Assembly (NCBI GenBank): GCA_041397775.1
Contig: JAWKWB010000005.1
Coordinates: forward strand, 434,001-498,000
Direction: 5' to 3'
From: Ga0077555 sp041397775
GTDB taxonomy: Bacteria; Pseudomonadota; Alphaproteobacteria; Rhizobiales; Hyphomicrobiaceae
Length of the DNA stretch: 64,000 nt
In this document: positions 43,333 to 51,574 of the stretch, in pieces
How positions within the stretch are numbered: the first letter of the stretch is position 1
How the letters are laid out: each line of letters begins with the position of its first letter
The notes under the pieces: generated by a model
The model's database searches: none
What the model saw: the letters and a program-made list of their open reading frames with translations, nothing else
Told to the model about the DNA's origin: nothing
Program-made: the position numbers and the translations under genes

Positions 43333-44088
43333 ATGCAGCCCATGCCTGGCAACGACACGGTCATCGCGCTGGAGGAAAGCGCCTTCAACGCCTGGCCCGC
43401 GCTCGATACCATCGTGCTGGACGGCTGGATCGTCCGGCTGGCCGGCGGCTACACCAAGCGCGCCAACTCCGTGAATGCGCTGTGCCCGCGCGCGCCCGCC
43501 CGCGATATCGTTCCTGCCGCAGCACGCATTTTCGCGCGCGAGGGCCTGCCCCTGGTCTTCCGGCTGAGCCCGCTCGCCGACGCCGAGGCCGACGCCGACC
43601 TTGCCCGGTTGGGCTTCGCGCACCTGGACGAGACGATCGTCATGACGAAGCCGCTTGCCGACGCGCCGCCCCCCGATCCGGACGTGCAGCTCGACCAGGG
43701 CCCATCGCCCGCCTGGCTCGACGCGCATGCCGACGCGAATGCGGTTCCCGATGGCCGGCGCATCCTGCACGAACGGCTCTTGGGCGCCATCCGCCTGCCC
43801 ATGGCCTGCGCGACGCTGGCGAACGGCGGCATCCCGGTCGCGTGGGGTCTGGGCGTTGCGTGCAATGCCAATGTCGGCCTCTTCGATATCGTCACGGCGC
43901 CGGACGCCCGCAGGCAGGGCGCCGGGCGCCGCCTCGTGGGCTCGCTCATGGCCTGGGGCAGGTCCCAAGGCGCAACCCACGCCTTCCTGCAGGTCGTCGC
44001 CGCCAATGCACCGGCCATCGCCTTGTACGAAAAGCTCGGCTTCCGCGCGGCCTATCGCTACCATTACCGCATGGCGCCGAGCGCGTGA
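43333..44088 (+). CDS. GNAT family N-acetyltransferase
   Basis: A 251-residue protein. The C-terminal half is a GNAT domain: VGLFDIVTAPDARRQGAGRRLVGSLM is the acetyl-CoA pyrophosphate loop (R/Q-x-x-G-x-G/A), then FLQVVAANAPAIALYEKLGFR. The N-terminal half (ESAFNAWPALDTIVLDGWIVRLAGGYTKRANSVNAL) resembles a degenerate GNAT seen in similar two-domain proteins. The acetyl acceptor is unknown. Two starts (43333 and 43342) are possible. It lies 20 bp after the Lrp gene and may be its partner. Confidence 0.88.
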   Translation: MQPMPGNDTVIALEESAFNAWPALDTIVLDGWIVRLAGGYTKRANSVNALCPRAPARDIVPAAARIFAREGLPLVFRLSPLADAEADADLARLGFAHLDETIVMTKPLADAPPPDPDVQLDQGPSPAWLDAHADANAVPDGRRILHERLLGAIRLPMACATLANGGIPVAWGLGVACNANVGLFDIVTAPDARRQGAGRRLVGSLMAWGRSQGATHAFLQVVAANAPAIALYEKLGFRAAYRYHYRMAPSA

Positions 44089-44128
44089 GCGTCGATCGGC
44101 CCCGCAACTGCCAGGGAGGCCTCGTCGA

Positions 44129-44707
44129 ATGAGCATCGCAGATCCCAACCGGACCATCTTGACCGGGGAAAACCCGTTCATCCGCCTGAGCACGAAGGAC
44201 GGCGACCCCAATTCCACCGACGCCAGCTTCTGGCGCATCGTCTTCTGCCCGGCCGGCCCCGGCCATGTCCTCTATCTCAAGAGCGAGCTGACCGAGGGCA
44301 AATGGCTGATCTACTCCGACAACATCGCCATGGCGCGCTGGCTGCAGTCGACCGTGCAGGGCATGCTCAATCCCGAACTCGCCGATACGTCGATCCCCTG
44401 CATCGACGCCGAGTTCTCCAGGAACGGCGATCCCCGCTACTTCTGGACGGAGCGCATCCTTTCCAATGAGGACGAGATTTCCCTCACCTGGTACGACATC
44501 GGCGATCCGCTGATGCTGCATACGCAGCCCAATCAGGTGCCGGGCCGCCGGTACGGGCTCAACACCATCCTCATCCCCGCGCTCGGCACCCGCCTCGTAC
44601 GCAACGGTGAGCAGGCTGCCGGTCAGGCCTGGCCCCGCGAGCGCGAAGGCCGCCCGTTCTCCACCTCGGCCCTCGCCTTCTCCGAAAGCTGGACCGAACC
44701 GCGCTGA
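44129..44707 (+). CDS. Conserved-looking protein of unknown function
   Basis: A 192-residue soluble protein I do not recognise. AGGGAGG precedes the ATG at 44129 by about 8 bases, and codon use matches the neighbours, so the gene is real. It contains FWRIVFCPAGPGHVLYLKS near residue 35, KWLIYSDNIAMARWLQSTVQG, and WTERILSNEDEISLTWYDIGDP near residue 110, with two Cys (FCPAG, IPCIDAEF). There are no membrane segments or signal peptide. It may be cotranscribed with the GNAT gene (40-bp gap). Confidence 0.8.
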   Translation: MSIADPNRTILTGENPFIRLSTKDGDPNSTDASFWRIVFCPAGPGHVLYLKSELTEGKWLIYSDNIAMARWLQSTVQGMLNPELADTSIPCIDAEFSRNGDPRYFWTERILSNEDEISLTWYDIGDPLMLHTQPNQVPGRRYGLNTILIPALGTRLVRNGEQAAGQAWPREREGRPFSTSALAFSESWTEPR

Positions 44708-44738
44708 CCCGGCGCGGCAGGCACGAACAATGGACGCC

Positions 44739-45713
44739 TCAGGCGTCCATCCACTTGCGCAGGCGCGCGATCCCGTCGGCGATGCCGACCTGCGGCGACC
44801 ACCCCAGTTCCTCGAGCGCCTTCGCATTGGAGATGCGAAGATCGTGATGCGCCGTCGAGCGCGCATCACGGTTGTCGGACACGAATTCCGGCCGCAGGTC
44901 GGAACCGAACTCCGCCAGGACGAGATCGACGACCTGCTTCACGGACGTGGCCTGCCCCGTCGACAGGTTGTAGCTCTCGCCGCTGCGTCCCCTGGCCATC
45001 GCCAGCATCATGCCGCGCGCTGCATCGCTCGCATGGATGTAGTCGTGCGCCTCCTCGCCGCTGTCGCGGATCTGCGGGGCCTTGCCCGACTTCACATTCT
45101 GCATGGCCTCGAGGATGTAGAGCGCGTTGACGCCGCGGCTGTGCTGGTTCTCTCCGTAGACCGTGGAGAAGCGCACGCTGCAGAACGCGACGCCATACTT
45201 CTGCGCATAGAGCCGCCCCAGATGCTCGCCCATCAGCTTCGACGCCGCGTATGTGCCATAGGCAGGCGACACACCGGCCGATCCCAGCGCCGTCGTCTCG
45301 TCGACGGGATCGTGGACGTTCGTTCCATAGACGGCGATCGATGCCGCCAGGACGACCTTCTTGCCGCCCAGCAGGCGCGCAGCCTCCAGCGTGTTCACGG
45401 TGCCCATGACGTTGACCTCGGCGCCCAGTGCCGGCGCCTGCGACAGTGGCAGCGTCAGGAACGCGGCGAGCAGGAACACGCCGTCGGCGTCCTGCATCGC
45501 CTCGATCACCTGATTGAGGCGCAACACGTCGCCCTTCACCACGCGCACCTGCGGATGGCGGCTCAACGCCGCGACGATCCCCGGATCACCCAGGCTGTAG
45601 TTGTCGAAGAGAACGACCTCACTGGCGCCATTCTCGACGAGCGCTTGCGTCAGATGGCTGCCGATGAGACTGGCGCCGCCGATGATCAGGTACTTTTTTC
45701 CGGTTACGGCCAT
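44739..45713 (-). CDS. NAD-dependent epimerase/dehydratase (nucleotide-sugar type)
   Basis: A 324-residue extended SDR. The cofactor motif is LIIGGASLIGSHL, the catalytic Tyr-x-x-x-Lys is in YGTYAASKLMGE, and Ser-rich VVLAASIAVYG precedes it. VRFSTVYGENQ and HDYIHASDAARGMMLAM are typical of UDP-glucose 4-epimerase-like enzymes. The C-terminal SNAKALEELGWSPQVGIADG matches the group. It probably acts on an NDP-sugar. The gene is convergent with the unknown gene at 44129 and follows the reductase gene on the same strand. It lies near the nucleotide-sugar cassette but on the opposite strand. Confidence 0.9.
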   Translation of the reverse strand: MAVTGKKYLIIGGASLIGSHLTQALVENGASEVVLFDNYSLGDPGIVAALSRHPQVRVVKGDVLRLNQVIEAMQDADGVFLLAAFLTLPLSQAPALGAEVNVMGTVNTLEAARLLGGKKVVLAASIAVYGTNVHDPVDETTALGSAGVSPAYGTYAASKLMGEHLGRLYAQKYGVAFCSVRFSTVYGENQHSRGVNALYILEAMQNVKSGKAPQIRDSGEEAHDYIHASDAARGMMLAMARGRSGESYNLSTGQATSVKQVVDLVLAEFGSDLRPEFVSDNRDARSTAHHDLRISNAKALEELGWSPQVGIADGIARLRKWMDA

Positions 45714-45786
45714 GCCGCGCGCTCCCCGTTACCGCCAGCGCCATCGGCGCGTGCCGAGCCTTCGACACCGCCGATGGCCCGCAGGC

Positions 45787-46680
45787 TCACTTCGTCTCGT
45801 CGGCCTTCTGGTTGTTGAGGCGCGCCAGCAGGCTGCAGGTATCCCAGCGCCCGCCGCCGAGCCGCTGCACCTCGGAGTAGAACTGGTCGACCAGCGCCGA
45901 CATGGGCAGGTGCGCACCGTTCTTGCGCGACTCGTCGATGGCGATGGCCAGATCCTTGCGCATCCAGTTGACGGCGAAGCCGAAGTCGTACTTGCCCTCC
46001 ATCATCGCCTTCCAGCGGTTGTCCATCTGCCACGATCCCGCCGCCCCCTTGGAAATCGTATCGATCACCATGGGGATGTCGAGGCCCGCCTTCTGCGCGA
46101 AGTGGACGCCCTCGGCCAGACCCTGCACCACACCGGCGATGCAGATCTGGTTGACCATCTTCGTGAGCTGGCCCGAACCCGCAGGGCCGATCAGATTGAC
46201 CGCACGGGCGTAGGCGGAGATCACGGGTTTCGCACGGTCGAAAACCGCCTGCTCGCCGCCGCACATCACCGTCAGAACGCCGTTCTCGGCACCGGCCTGC
46301 CCGCCCGAAACCGGAGCGTCGATGAAGTCGAAGCCCTTTTCCTTCGCGGCAGAGTAAAGCTCGCGCGCCACGTTCGCCGAGGCCGTGGTGTTGTCGATGA
46401 AGATCGCACCCTTGCCGACCGTTTCGAAGGCGCCGTCCTTGGCCGTGGTCACCGAACGCAGGTCGTCGTCGTTGCCCACGCAGCAGAACACGTAGTCGGC
46501 ACCTTTGGCCGCTTCCGCAGGGGTTGCGGCGGCCCGGCCGGCCCCGTAGGCCTTGACCCACGCATCTGCCTTCGCCGACGTCCGGTTGTAGACGGTGAGT
46601 TCATGCCCGCCCTTCTTCAAGAGGTGCCCGGCCATCGGATACCCCATCACACCCAAGCCGATGAATGCCACTTTCGCCAT
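45787..46680 (-). CDS. NAD(P)-dependent 3-hydroxyisobutyrate dehydrogenase-type reductase, second copy
   Basis: A 297-residue beta-hydroxyacid dehydrogenase of the same family as the gene at 3690-4583. Seen are FIGLGVMGYPMAGHLLKKGGH, DAPVSGGQAGAENG and the catalytic Lys in GQLTKMVNQICIAG (near residue 170). The 'KxxNQ' form and the SWQMDNRWKAM block fit tartronate-semialdehyde or glyoxylate/succinic-semialdehyde reductase-like members. AAGGGAGACG precedes the ATG at 46680. It lies 73 bp upstream of the epimerase gene on the same strand. Confidence 0.88.
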   Translation of the reverse strand: MAKVAFIGLGVMGYPMAGHLLKKGGHELTVYNRTSAKADAWVKAYGAGRAAATPAEAAKGADYVFCCVGNDDDLRSVTTAKDGAFETVGKGAIFIDNTTASANVARELYSAAKEKGFDFIDAPVSGGQAGAENGVLTVMCGGEQAVFDRAKPVISAYARAVNLIGPAGSGQLTKMVNQICIAGVVQGLAEGVHFAQKAGLDIPMVIDTISKGAAGSWQMDNRWKAMMEGKYDFGFAVNWMRKDLAIAIDESRKNGAHLPMSALVDQFYSEVQRLGGGRWDTCSLLARLNNQKADETK

Positions 46681-46987
46681 GGAACGTCTCCCTTCGCTTT
46701 CCCTGGCAGCCGTTCTACTGGAACGCCCGCGCATTGTCAGGTGCGCTGCCAAGGCAGCACCCGCCGCAACAATCCGGTGACAAAATCCGCACCGTATTGA
46801 AATCGCCTGTCGCCGGTGGTTTATGCTCCCCCAGCCGCAGCGCCCGCCGACCGGCAGCGTACGGCGCGATGTCGATTGTTCTACCGATCAAAGCGATAGA
46901 CACATTGCTTTATTCGAAGGGCCACGCTCCCGTGCCCAAGCCGTACTATCGGACACCGGGCGTGACATCACGAAAGACAGGAAGCCG
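46681..46987 (+). other. 307-bp divergent leader before the sugar cassette
   Basis: This gap separates the leftward reductase gene from the rightward sugar cassette. No gene was recognised. It holds a plausible promoter for the cassette (listed separately). A longer frame entering the dehydrogenase gene from 46823 exists but has no family resemblance before residue 56. Confidence 0.5.
46797..46826 (+). promoter_or_regulatory. Candidate promoter for the nucleotide-sugar cassette
   Basis: TTGAAA (46797-46802) and TTATGC (46821-46826) are 18 bp apart, pointing toward the dehydrogenase gene that starts 161 bp downstream. The -35 match is good and the -10 partial. Consensus-based only. Confidence 0.35.
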
Positions 46988-48346
46988 ATGACCACGATGC
47001 GCGCAACCGACAACGAGCCCAAGCCGGCGACACCCGCGTCCTCGGCCAGCGAGGTCGTGCCCACGCCCGTGGTCGCCATCGACAAGCTGAAGATCGCCGT
47101 GATCGGGCTCGGCTACGTCGGCCTGCCGCTCGCCGCCTATCTGGGGCGGCATTTCCCCGTCGTCGGCTTCGATATCAATGCCGCCCGCGTGGAGGAACTG
47201 CGTCGCGGCATCGACCGCACGCGCGAACTCAACGAAGACGAGCTGCAGCTCGCCAGCAAGCTCGAGTACTCCTGCAACCTCGCAGAGCTCGAAGGCTGCA
47301 ATTTCTTCATCGTCACCGTGCCCACGCCCGTCGACGAGGCACGCCGCCCCGACATGACGCCGCTGCAGAAGGCCAGCGAGACCATCGGTCGCGTCGTCCC
47401 CAAGGGGGGCGTCGTCGTCTACGAATCGACCGTCTACCCGGGCGCCACGGAAGAAATCTGCGTCCCGATCATCGAGAAGGTGTCCGGCCTTCGCTACAAC
47501 GTCGATTTCTATGCGGGCTACAGCCCCGAGCGCATCAATCCGGCCGACCCGGATCATCGCCTGCCTTCGATCAAGAAGATCACCTCGGGCTCGACGCCGG
47601 AGGCCGCCGACCTCGTCGACGCCGTCTATCGCAGCGTCGTCAGCGCCGGCACGCACAAGGTCACCTCGTTGCGCGTGGCGGAAGCCGCCAAGGTCATCGA
47701 GAACGTCCAGCGCGACGTCAACATCGCGCTCTTCAACGAACTCGCCCTGCTGTTCAAGCGCATGGGCGTGGAATCGCGCGAGGTCTTCGAGGCAGCCGGC
47801 ACGAAGTGGAATTTCCATAATTATCAGCCGGGCCTCGTGGGCGGCCACTGCATCGGCGTCGACCCCTATTACCTCACGCACAAGGCGCAGGCCCTCGGCT
47901 TCCATCCCGAGATGATCCTCGCCGGTCGCCGCATCAACGACGGCATGGCGAGCTACGTCGCCCAGGACATCATCAAGGCGATGCTGCAACGGCGCCTGCG
48001 TGTCGACGGCGCGCGCATCCTCGTCATCGGCTTCACGTTCAAGGGCAACTGTCCCGACATCCGCAACACCAAGGTCGCCGACCTCGTCTTCGAGCTGAAG
48101 GCATTCGGCCACAACGTCACGGTCTACGACCCGCTGGCCCTGCACGACGAGGTCGAGCACGAGTACGGCCTCAAGCTGGCCCAGGACATCCCCTCGGGTC
48201 CCTTCGATGCCGTCGTCCTGGCCGTGCGTCACGATGTGATCGCCGATCGCCCACCGGAGTTCTTCCGCGAGATGCTCGCTCCCGGCGGCCTCCTCTACGA
48301 CATGAAGAGCGTGCTGCCCGTGGGGGCGAGCGACGTCAGGCTCTGA
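46988..48346 (+). CDS. Nucleotide-sugar dehydrogenase (WbpA/TviB/WbpO type)
   Basis: A 452-residue UDP-sugar 6-dehydrogenase that oxidises C6 of a UDP-N-acetylhexosamine to the uronic acid with two NAD. Seen are IAVIGLGYVGLPLAAYLG, FDINAARVEELRRGIDRT, IVTVPTPVDE, YSPERINPADPDHRL, the catalytic Cys288 in GLVGGHCIGVDPYYL, and GFTFKGNCPDIRNTKV. These motifs place it with WbpA/WbpO/TviB rather than UDP-glucose dehydrogenase. About 35 extra residues precede the Rossmann fold. It is first in a four-gene cassette (61 bp before the next gene). Confidence 0.92.
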   Translation: MTTMRATDNEPKPATPASSASEVVPTPVVAIDKLKIAVIGLGYVGLPLAAYLGRHFPVVGFDINAARVEELRRGIDRTRELNEDELQLASKLEYSCNLAELEGCNFFIVTVPTPVDEARRPDMTPLQKASETIGRVVPKGGVVVYESTVYPGATEEICVPIIEKVSGLRYNVDFYAGYSPERINPADPDHRLPSIKKITSGSTPEAADLVDAVYRSVVSAGTHKVTSLRVAEAAKVIENVQRDVNIALFNELALLFKRMGVESREVFEAAGTKWNFHNYQPGLVGGHCIGVDPYYLTHKAQALGFHPEMILAGRRINDGMASYVAQDIIKAMLQRRLRVDGARILVIGFTFKGNCPDIRNTKVADLVFELKAFGHNVTVYDPLALHDEVEHEYGLKLAQDIPSGPFDAVVLAVRHDVIADRPPEFFREMLAPGGLLYDMKSVLPVGASDVRL

Positions 48347-48407
48347 AGATCGACGGTTCCAGGACATTGGCCAGCCCGGCGACGGACGCCTGCAGGAGAG
48401 AGACGGC

Positions 48408-49397
48408 ATGACAGGGGCTTCACAAGGCAAGCGGTTCGCGCTGATCGGTGTCGCGGGCTACATCGCGCGGCGCCATCTCGATGCCATCCGCGACGTGGGC
48501 GGCGATCTCGTCGCCGCCTTCGACGTTTCCGATAGCGTCGGCCAGATGGATGCCTCGTTTCCCCAGGCCCGCTTCTTCACGCACTTCGAGCAGTTCGACG
48601 CCTACGTGCAGACCCTGCGCCGGCGCGGCACGCCCGTCGACTACGTCTCCGTCTGCTCGCCGAATTTCATGCACCGTTCGCACGCCGAGTTCGCACTGCG
48701 CTCCGGCGCCGACTGCATCTGCGAGAAACCCCTGGTGCTCGATCCCGGCGACATCGATGCCCTGGAGGATCTCGAGAAGGAGACCGGCCGCCGCGTCAAC
48801 ACGATCCTGCAGCTCAGGCTCAACCCGGCCAATATCGCGCTGCGCGAAGAGTTCGCACGCCCCACCGCCAAGAAGCACGAGGTCGACCTCACCTACATCA
48901 CCGCGCGCGGCCAGTGGTACTACGAGTCCTGGAAGGGCGACGTGCGCCGCTCCGGCGGCATCGCCACCAACATCGGCGTGCACTTCTTCGATCTGTTGAG
49001 CTTCCTGTTCGGCGCCACCGAACGCAACGTCGTGCACCACCGCGCCATGGACTGCGCGGCGGGCTATCTCGAGCTGGAGCGCGCCCGCGTCCGCTGGTTC
49101 CTCTCCATCAACGCCCGCGACCTGCCGAGCGACCCCGAGGATCGCAGCGCCTGCCGCCGCATCGTGATGGGCGACCGCGTCTGCAATCTGTCCGGCGACT
49201 TCCGCGAGTTGCATACACGCAGCTACCAGGAAGTGCTGGCCGGTCGCGGCTTCCCGATGTCGACGGTACGGCCGTCCATCGCCACGGTCGCCGATCTGCG
49301 CAACGCCCCCGTCCAGCTCGACCAGGGCCAAGTGCACCCCTTCCTCGAACAGGTCCTCAACGACAAGAACAGGTATCGCGATGGCTTCCCGGTTTGA
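48408..49397 (+). CDS. Gfo/Idh/MocA oxidoreductase (WbpB/WlbA type)
   Basis: A 329-residue NAD-dependent sugar oxidoreductase that, in WbpB/WlbA, oxidises the C3 hydroxyl of UDP-N-acetylglucosaminuronate. FALIGVAGYIARRHLDAI is the cofactor-binding start, CICEKPLVLDPGD carries the catalytic Lys-Pro, and SGGIATNIGVHFFDLLSFLFG the substrate-binding His. AGGAGAG lies 7 bases before the ATG. The last 17 bases overlap the acetyltransferase gene, so the cassette is translationally coupled. Confidence 0.92.
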   Translation: MTGASQGKRFALIGVAGYIARRHLDAIRDVGGDLVAAFDVSDSVGQMDASFPQARFFTHFEQFDAYVQTLRRRGTPVDYVSVCSPNFMHRSHAEFALRSGADCICEKPLVLDPGDIDALEDLEKETGRRVNTILQLRLNPANIALREEFARPTAKKHEVDLTYITARGQWYYESWKGDVRRSGGIATNIGVHFFDLLSFLFGATERNVVHHRAMDCAAGYLELERARVRWFLSINARDLPSDPEDRSACRRIVMGDRVCNLSGDFRELHTRSYQEVLAGRGFPMSTVRPSIATVADLRNAPVQLDQGQVHPFLEQVLNDKNRYRDGFPV

Positions 49398-49962
49398 AGG
49401 CGTCTTCATCCACGAGAGCTCGTACGTCGACGACCCCTGCGTCATCGGCGCGGGGACGAAGATCTGGCACTTCTGCCATGTCCTCAAGGATTGCGAGATC
49501 GGTGAGGGCTGCTCGATCGGCCAGAACGTGATGATCGGTCCCGACGTCAAGGTCGGCGACCGCTGCAAGATCCAGAACAACGTCAGCCTCTACAAAGGCG
49601 TCGAGCTGGAAGACGGCGTGTTCTGCGGGCCCAGCTGCGTCTTCACCAACGTCAACAATCCCCGCGCCGAGGTCGAGCGCAAGAACGAGTTCCGCAAGAC
49701 GCTGGTGCGTCGCGGCGCCTCGATCGGGGCCAACGCCACCATCGTGTGCGGGCACACGCTGGGGGCCTATTGTTTCATCGCGGCTGGCGCCGTGGTCACG
49801 GGCGACGTGCCCGAATATGCCCTCATGGCCGGCGTCCCGGCAAAGCGCATCGGCTGGATGAGCGCTGCCGGCGTGCGTCTCGGCTCCGATCTCGTGTGCC
49901 CGATCGATGGAACCCGCTACAGGGAGACAGATGATGGCCGTCTCGAACGCATTGGCGCGTGA
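49381..49962 (+). CDS. Sugar N-acetyltransferase (WbpD/WlbB type)
   Basis: A 193-residue left-handed beta-helix acetyltransferase. Repeated hexapeptide-like turns (VIGAGTKIWHFCHV, EIGEGCSIGQNVMIG, VKVGDRCKIQNNVSLY, VFCGPSCVFTNVNNPRA) and GASIGANATIVCGHTLGAYCFIAAGAVV define it. In WbpD/WlbB it acetylates the 3-amino group of UDP-GlcNAc3NA. The C-terminal RLGSDLVCPIDGTRYRE is a short Cys-containing cap, here with only one Cys. It overlaps both the oxidoreductase gene (17 bp) and the aminotransferase gene (32 bp). Confidence 0.93.
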   Translation: MASRFEGVFIHESSYVDDPCVIGAGTKIWHFCHVLKDCEIGEGCSIGQNVMIGPDVKVGDRCKIQNNVSLYKGVELEDGVFCGPSCVFTNVNNPRAEVERKNEFRKTLVRRGASIGANATIVCGHTLGAYCFIAAGAVVTGDVPEYALMAGVPAKRIGWMSAAGVRLGSDLVCPIDGTRYRETDDGRLERIGA

Positions 49963-51112
49963 CACTGCCGCGCCCAAGCCTATCGCCTTCATCGACCTGA
50001 AAGCGCAGCAGGACCGCATCCGCCCCGCGATCGACCGGGCGATTGCCCGCGTGCTCGACCACGGCCAGTACATCATGGGGCCCGAGGTCGCCGAGCTGGA
50101 GCGCCAGCTCGCGGCGTTCTGCGGTGCCAGGCACGCGCTCAGCTGCGCCAGCGGCACCGATGCGCTGCTGATGATCCTGATGGCCAAGGGCGTCGGTCCC
50201 GGCGATGCGGTGCTGTGTCCCGCCTTCACCTACACCGCAACGCCCGAGGTCATCGCCCTGCTCGGCGCGACGCCCGTCTGGATCGATGTCGATGCCGATA
50301 CCTTCAACGTCGACCCCACGGGGATTTCCACTGCGGTGGAGACCGCACGACGCCTGAAGCTGACGCCGAAGGGCCTCATCGCCGTCGACCTGTTCGGCCT
50401 GCCCGCCGACTACGCCGCCGTCGAAGCCGCCGCGTCTCGCGAAGGCCTGTGGGTTCTGGCCGACGCCGCCCAGAGCTTCGGTGCCACCGCGCACGGCCGC
50501 AAGGTCGGCACCTCCGGCATCGCCACCGCGACAAGCTTCTTTCCTGCAAAGCCGCTCGGCTGCTACGGCGACGGCGGTGCGATCTTCACCGACGACGACG
50601 CGCTGGCCGAGGCGATCGCCTCCATCCGCCTGCACGGCAAGGGCGCACACAAGTACGATCACACCCGCATCGGCATCAACGGCCGCCTGGATACCATCCA
50701 GGCCGCCATCCTGATCGAGAAGCTCGCCATCTTCCCCGACGAGATCGCCGCGCGCGACCGCGTTGCAGCGCGCTACACGGCCGCCTTCGCCGGCAAGCTC
50801 AAGGCGCCGCTCGTGCCGCCGGGGCTCACCTCCGTCTGGGCGCAATACACCATCACCGTCCCGGCAGGCCGCCGCGACGAGATCATCAAGGCGCTCGGCC
50901 AGCAGGGCATCCCCGCCCAGGTCTATTATCCCAAGGCGCTGCACCACCAGGACGCCTATCGCGCCTACCCCGTCGGCAGCAACGGCGTGCCGGTGTCGGA
51001 GAGCCTGCCGCACGAAGTGCTGAGCCTGCCCATGCACGCCTACCTCGGCGAGGAGGATCAGGCCCGCATCATCGACGGCGTCATCGCCACATGTACGGGG
51101 ACGGCGACATGA
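49931..51112 (+). CDS. DegT/DnrJ/EryC1 sugar aminotransferase (WbpE/WlbC type)
   Basis: A 393-residue PLP enzyme that aminates the 3-keto UDP-sugar using glutamate. Seen are IAFIDLKAQQDRIRPAID, GPEVAELERQLAAFCGARHAL, SGTDALLMILMA, DAAQSFGATAHGRKVG, the PLP Lys207 in TSFFPAKPLGCYGDGGAI, and RLHGKGAHKYDHTRIGINGR. AGGGAG lies 4 bases before the ATG at 49931 and 7 before the next ATG at 49934, so either may start it. It completes the dehydrogenase / oxidoreductase / acetyltransferase / aminotransferase set. The C2-epimerase (WbpI type) that would give the mannuronate isomer is not present. Confidence 0.93.
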   Translation: MMAVSNALARDTAAPKPIAFIDLKAQQDRIRPAIDRAIARVLDHGQYIMGPEVAELERQLAAFCGARHALSCASGTDALLMILMAKGVGPGDAVLCPAFTYTATPEVIALLGATPVWIDVDADTFNVDPTGISTAVETARRLKLTPKGLIAVDLFGLPADYAAVEAAASREGLWVLADAAQSFGATAHGRKVGTSGIATATSFFPAKPLGCYGDGGAIFTDDDALAEAIASIRLHGKGAHKYDHTRIGINGRLDTIQAAILIEKLAIFPDEIAARDRVAARYTAAFAGKLKAPLVPPGLTSVWAQYTITVPAGRRDEIIKALGQQGIPAQVYYPKALHHQDAYRAYPVGSNGVPVSESLPHEVLSLPMHAYLGEEDQARIIDGVIATCTGTAT

Positions 51113-51115
51113 TCT

Positions 51116-51187
51116 AATTTCCTCGCGCGATTGCTCTATCACGCGCCGCTTTGCATTGTTTTGCGCGACGGATAACGCGAGGAAATT
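51116..51187 (+). promoter_or_regulatory. Inverted repeat enclosing the RBS of the next small gene
   Basis: AATTTCCTCGCG (51116-51127) and CGCGAGGAAATT (51176-51187) are perfectly complementary over 12 bp with 48 bases between. The right arm contains GAGGAAA, the ribosome-binding site of the 78-residue gene starting at 51193. The left arm begins 3 bases after the aminotransferase stop. In RNA, pairing would hide that site, hinting at translational control or processing between cistrons. It lacks a T-run. Confidence 0.6.
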
Positions 51188-51192
51188 GGCAG

Positions 51193-51429
51193 ATGACCAC
51201 CAGCATTCAATACATCGACGGGATCGGCGCCGTTCGGGTCGCCAACGGCATGGCCTACATCGACCTCGTCGTCGTCATGCCCTCCGCCATCGACGGACAG
51301 CCGGCACAGCCCAACACCGTGCAGCAACTCGTCATGCCCCTGCCCCAGTTCGTGCGCCTGTGCGCCGAAATGAGCGGCCACCTCGTGCGCATGGAAGAAA
51401 AGGGGCTGATCAAGCGCAAGCCCCAGTGA
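51193..51429 (+). CDS. Small protein of unknown function
   Basis: A 78-residue protein not assigned to a family. MTTSIQYIDGIGAVRVANGMAYIDLVVVMPSAID forms likely beta strands, then QLVMPLPQFVRLCAEMSGHLVRMEEKGLIKR an amphipathic helix. GAGGAAA lies about 8 bases before the ATG, and the frame has the same codon bias as its neighbours. Its short length, strand-helix plan and single Cys resemble bacteroid-type small conserved proteins of alphaproteobacteria, but no function can be given. Three copies of a 14-bp repeat follow its stop. Confidence 0.75.
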   Translation: MTTSIQYIDGIGAVRVANGMAYIDLVVVMPSAIDGQPAQPNTVQQLVMPLPQFVRLCAEMSGHLVRMEEKGLIKRKPQ

Positions 51430-51432
51430 TCC

Positions 51433-51474
51433 TCCAGGCTCTGTGATCCAGGCTCTGTGACCAAGGCTCTGTGA
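51433..51474. repeat. Three tandem copies of a 14-bp unit
   Basis: TCCAGGCTCTGTGA occurs at 51433-51446 and 51447-51460, and CCAAGGCTCTGTGA (two differences) at 51461-51474. The array begins 4 bases after the stop of the small gene. Each unit contains an in-phase or out-of-phase TGA depending on frame, so it is not coding. It is probably a replication-slippage product. Confidence 0.85.
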
Positions 51475-51574
51475 AAGCGAGCCTGGCGGCCCGTCCGGCC
51501 GCCATCTACGCACATCGTTTTTATCGCCGGAGCGCGACGCCCTTTCCCGGCGCGGCGCCTGGTCGCTTACCGCC

